From Harryflintia acetispora (GTDB lineage Bacteria > Bacillota > Clostridia > Oscillospirales > Ruminococcaceae), in NCBI GenBank assembly GCA_004340125.1, contig SLUK01000006.1, forward strand, positions 110,245 through 174,244: 64,000 nt of DNA, given 5' to 3'. A program made the position numbers and the translations under genes. The notes beneath the pieces are model-generated. The model did no database searches, was not told the DNA's origin, and saw only the letters and a program-made list of their open reading frames with translations. Numbering within the stretch: the stretch's first letter is position 1; each line of letters starts with the position of its first letter. Of this stretch, positions 63,385 to 64,000 are shown piece after piece.

Positions 63385-63807
63385 ATGAAAAGAAAGCTGT
63401 TAGCTATCATCTTGGCCGCGCTGGCACTCTGTATGCTGGGCGGCTTTACGTTGGGGGGAAGGGGGGCGCGCAGCATTCCTGCGGGAATGCTGCTATCGGC
63501 TGACGCCGATGGCGCGTCTCACGGGGGGAATCATCCCCCCGTGGGCCCCCTAACTCTCCGAGGGGGACAGGAGGAGCTGGAAGTTTCTGAACAAAATATT
63601 TCCGCATTCATTACCGCCGGGAACCGCAAGGCCCTGAAAGAAATCTACACCGCGATGTACGAGGCCGGGGAGCTGACGGCCGGGGAATATGCCCTCGCGA
63701 AGCGGTGGGACTGGATCATCCCGGTGAGTGAGAAGATACCGCTCGACGACTTCGAGATCGATGTTGCGGGCATTCGCACCGGGACGGACGGGGGCGGTGC
63801 GCGATGA
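63385..63807 (+). CDS. Small exported protein of switch locus F
   Basis: 140 residues from the ATG at 63385 (AAGGGGACG upstream). The signal peptide is LLAIILAALALCMLGGFTLG. It is unrelated to the GLUG-like proteins of loci A-E. Residues about 30-65 are encoded by a run of DNA hairpins and G tracts. The C-terminal half is helical (NRKALKEIYTAMYEAGELT; YALAKRWDWIIPVSEK). No known family is recognised. It overlaps the next gene by ATGA and is therefore the first gene of an operon behind cassette F. Confidence 0.7.
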   Translation: MKRKLLAIILAALALCMLGGFTLGGRGARSIPAGMLLSADADGASHGGNHPPVGPLTLRGGQEELEVSEQNISAFITAGNRKALKEIYTAMYEAGELTAGEYALAKRWDWIIPVSEKIPLDDFEIDVAGIRTGTDGGGAR

Positions 63808-64000
63808 ACCGCCGCCTTTGCAGCCTCGCGCTCGCGCTGTCGCTGACGGCGGGGCTCTACCTGCCCGCCGGGGCGACGCTCGGCGAGAGCGGGGGCTTCG
63901 ATTACGAGCCCGCCCCGGTCCCCGGGGGGAGAACGGCCCGGGCGGCGCTGTTCTCCGCCGGGGCGGAGACGGAAGCGATCACCGTCAAGCTGGACAATAA
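63804..64000 (+). CDS. Exported protein, 5' part only
   Basis: The ATG at 63804 overlaps the stop of the preceding gene (ATGA), which indicates translational coupling. The frame is open to the window end (65 residues). An N-terminal signal peptide (LCSLALALSLTAGLYLPAGA) is followed by GESGGFDYEPAPVPGGRTAR. The remainder lies outside the window, so the function cannot be judged. It should be switched together with its upstream partner. Confidence 0.7.
   Translation, partial: MNRRLCSLALALSLTAGLYLPAGATLGESGGFDYEPAPVPGGRTARAALFSAGAETEAITVKLDN

Overview
The window looks like a chromosomal segment of a GC-rich, anaerobic, low-motility-type Firmicute of the Clostridia, most likely an Oscillospirales/Ruminococcaceae-like gut bacterium. 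The grounds are T-box leaders on leuCD and serS, Shine-Dalgarno-rich starts with many GTG/TTG codons, indolepyruvate:ferredoxin oxidoreductase, Clostridia-type small conserved proteins (DUF6062, DUF6320), a CotH protein and a class B sortase domain. No rRNA, CRISPR array, insertion sequence or prophage was seen. This taxonomic reading is inference.

The most striking content is a dispersed regulatory system. Six times (loci A-F at about 16.2, 19.9, 29.8, 42.2, 60.7 and 63.2 kb) a secreted-protein gene is preceded by the same cassette: two 27-bp inverted sites enclosing 131-142 bp that carry a sigma-A-type promoter (TTGNNN, 17 bp, TATAAT-like). In all six the promoter points AWAY from the gene. 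Each site is two 10-bp arms around a 7-bp centre. The centre is identical within a locus and different between loci. The outer site doubles as an intrinsic terminator for the outward promoter, and the inner site lies 19-44 bp from the start codon, so the gene has no other visible promoter. This is the architecture expected of invertible (phase-variable) promoters, all caught in the OFF orientation. Five cargo genes are paralogous secreted proteins (a beta-sandwich-like N-domain plus GLUG-like beta-helix repeats); the sixth is an unrelated small exported protein followed by a second exported protein. No recombinase gene is in the window, so the enzyme would act in trans.

Layout. 1-4.4 kb: an envelope or exopolysaccharide-type cluster (anchored TIM-barrel hydrolase, CotH, DUF4956) and a divergent exported TIM-barrel-like protein. 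4.7-13.7 kb: a sugar-utilisation block on the minus strand, comprising a YesN/YesM-type two-component system, a solute-binding lipoprotein, two ABC permeases and a GH2 glycosidase. 14-16.2 kb: tRNA-Leu and an acetyltransferase-like/DUF6320 pair. 16.2-21.4 kb: switch loci A and B flanking T-box-controlled leuCD. 21.4-24 kb: DegV and a class B penicillin-binding protein. 24.2-28.4 kb: an arylacetate CoA ligase, IorAB and ACT operon for aromatic 2-oxo acid metabolism. 28.4-29.9 kb: switch locus C. 30-36.5 kb: MATE pump, a peptide deformylase remnant, pentapeptide protein, ROK kinase, oxidoreductase, 8-oxoguanine glycosylase, a 108-bp tandem repeat array and DUF6062. 36.5-42.2 kb: an intergenic cluster of DnaA-box-like motifs, a small membrane protein, rlmB, a giant degenerate P-type-ATPase-like membrane protein and birA. 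42.2-43.7 kb: switch locus D. 43.7-53.9 kb: serS, TetR with an iron alcohol dehydrogenase, a hydrolase, MarR with a MATE-GNAT fusion, a LysM/G5/M23 peptidase and rpsF-ssb-rpsR. 54-60.7 kb: a secreted Ig-like protein with a long leader, a sortase-B/S41-like fusion lipoprotein and recG. 60.7-64 kb: switch loci E and F around nagB.

The genes outside the switches are mostly housekeeping or metabolic and are separated by clear intrinsic terminators. The switch loci sit in the gaps between them, often beside a neighbour (leuCD, a MATE gene, nagB) that lies codirectionally downstream of the OFF-oriented promoter.
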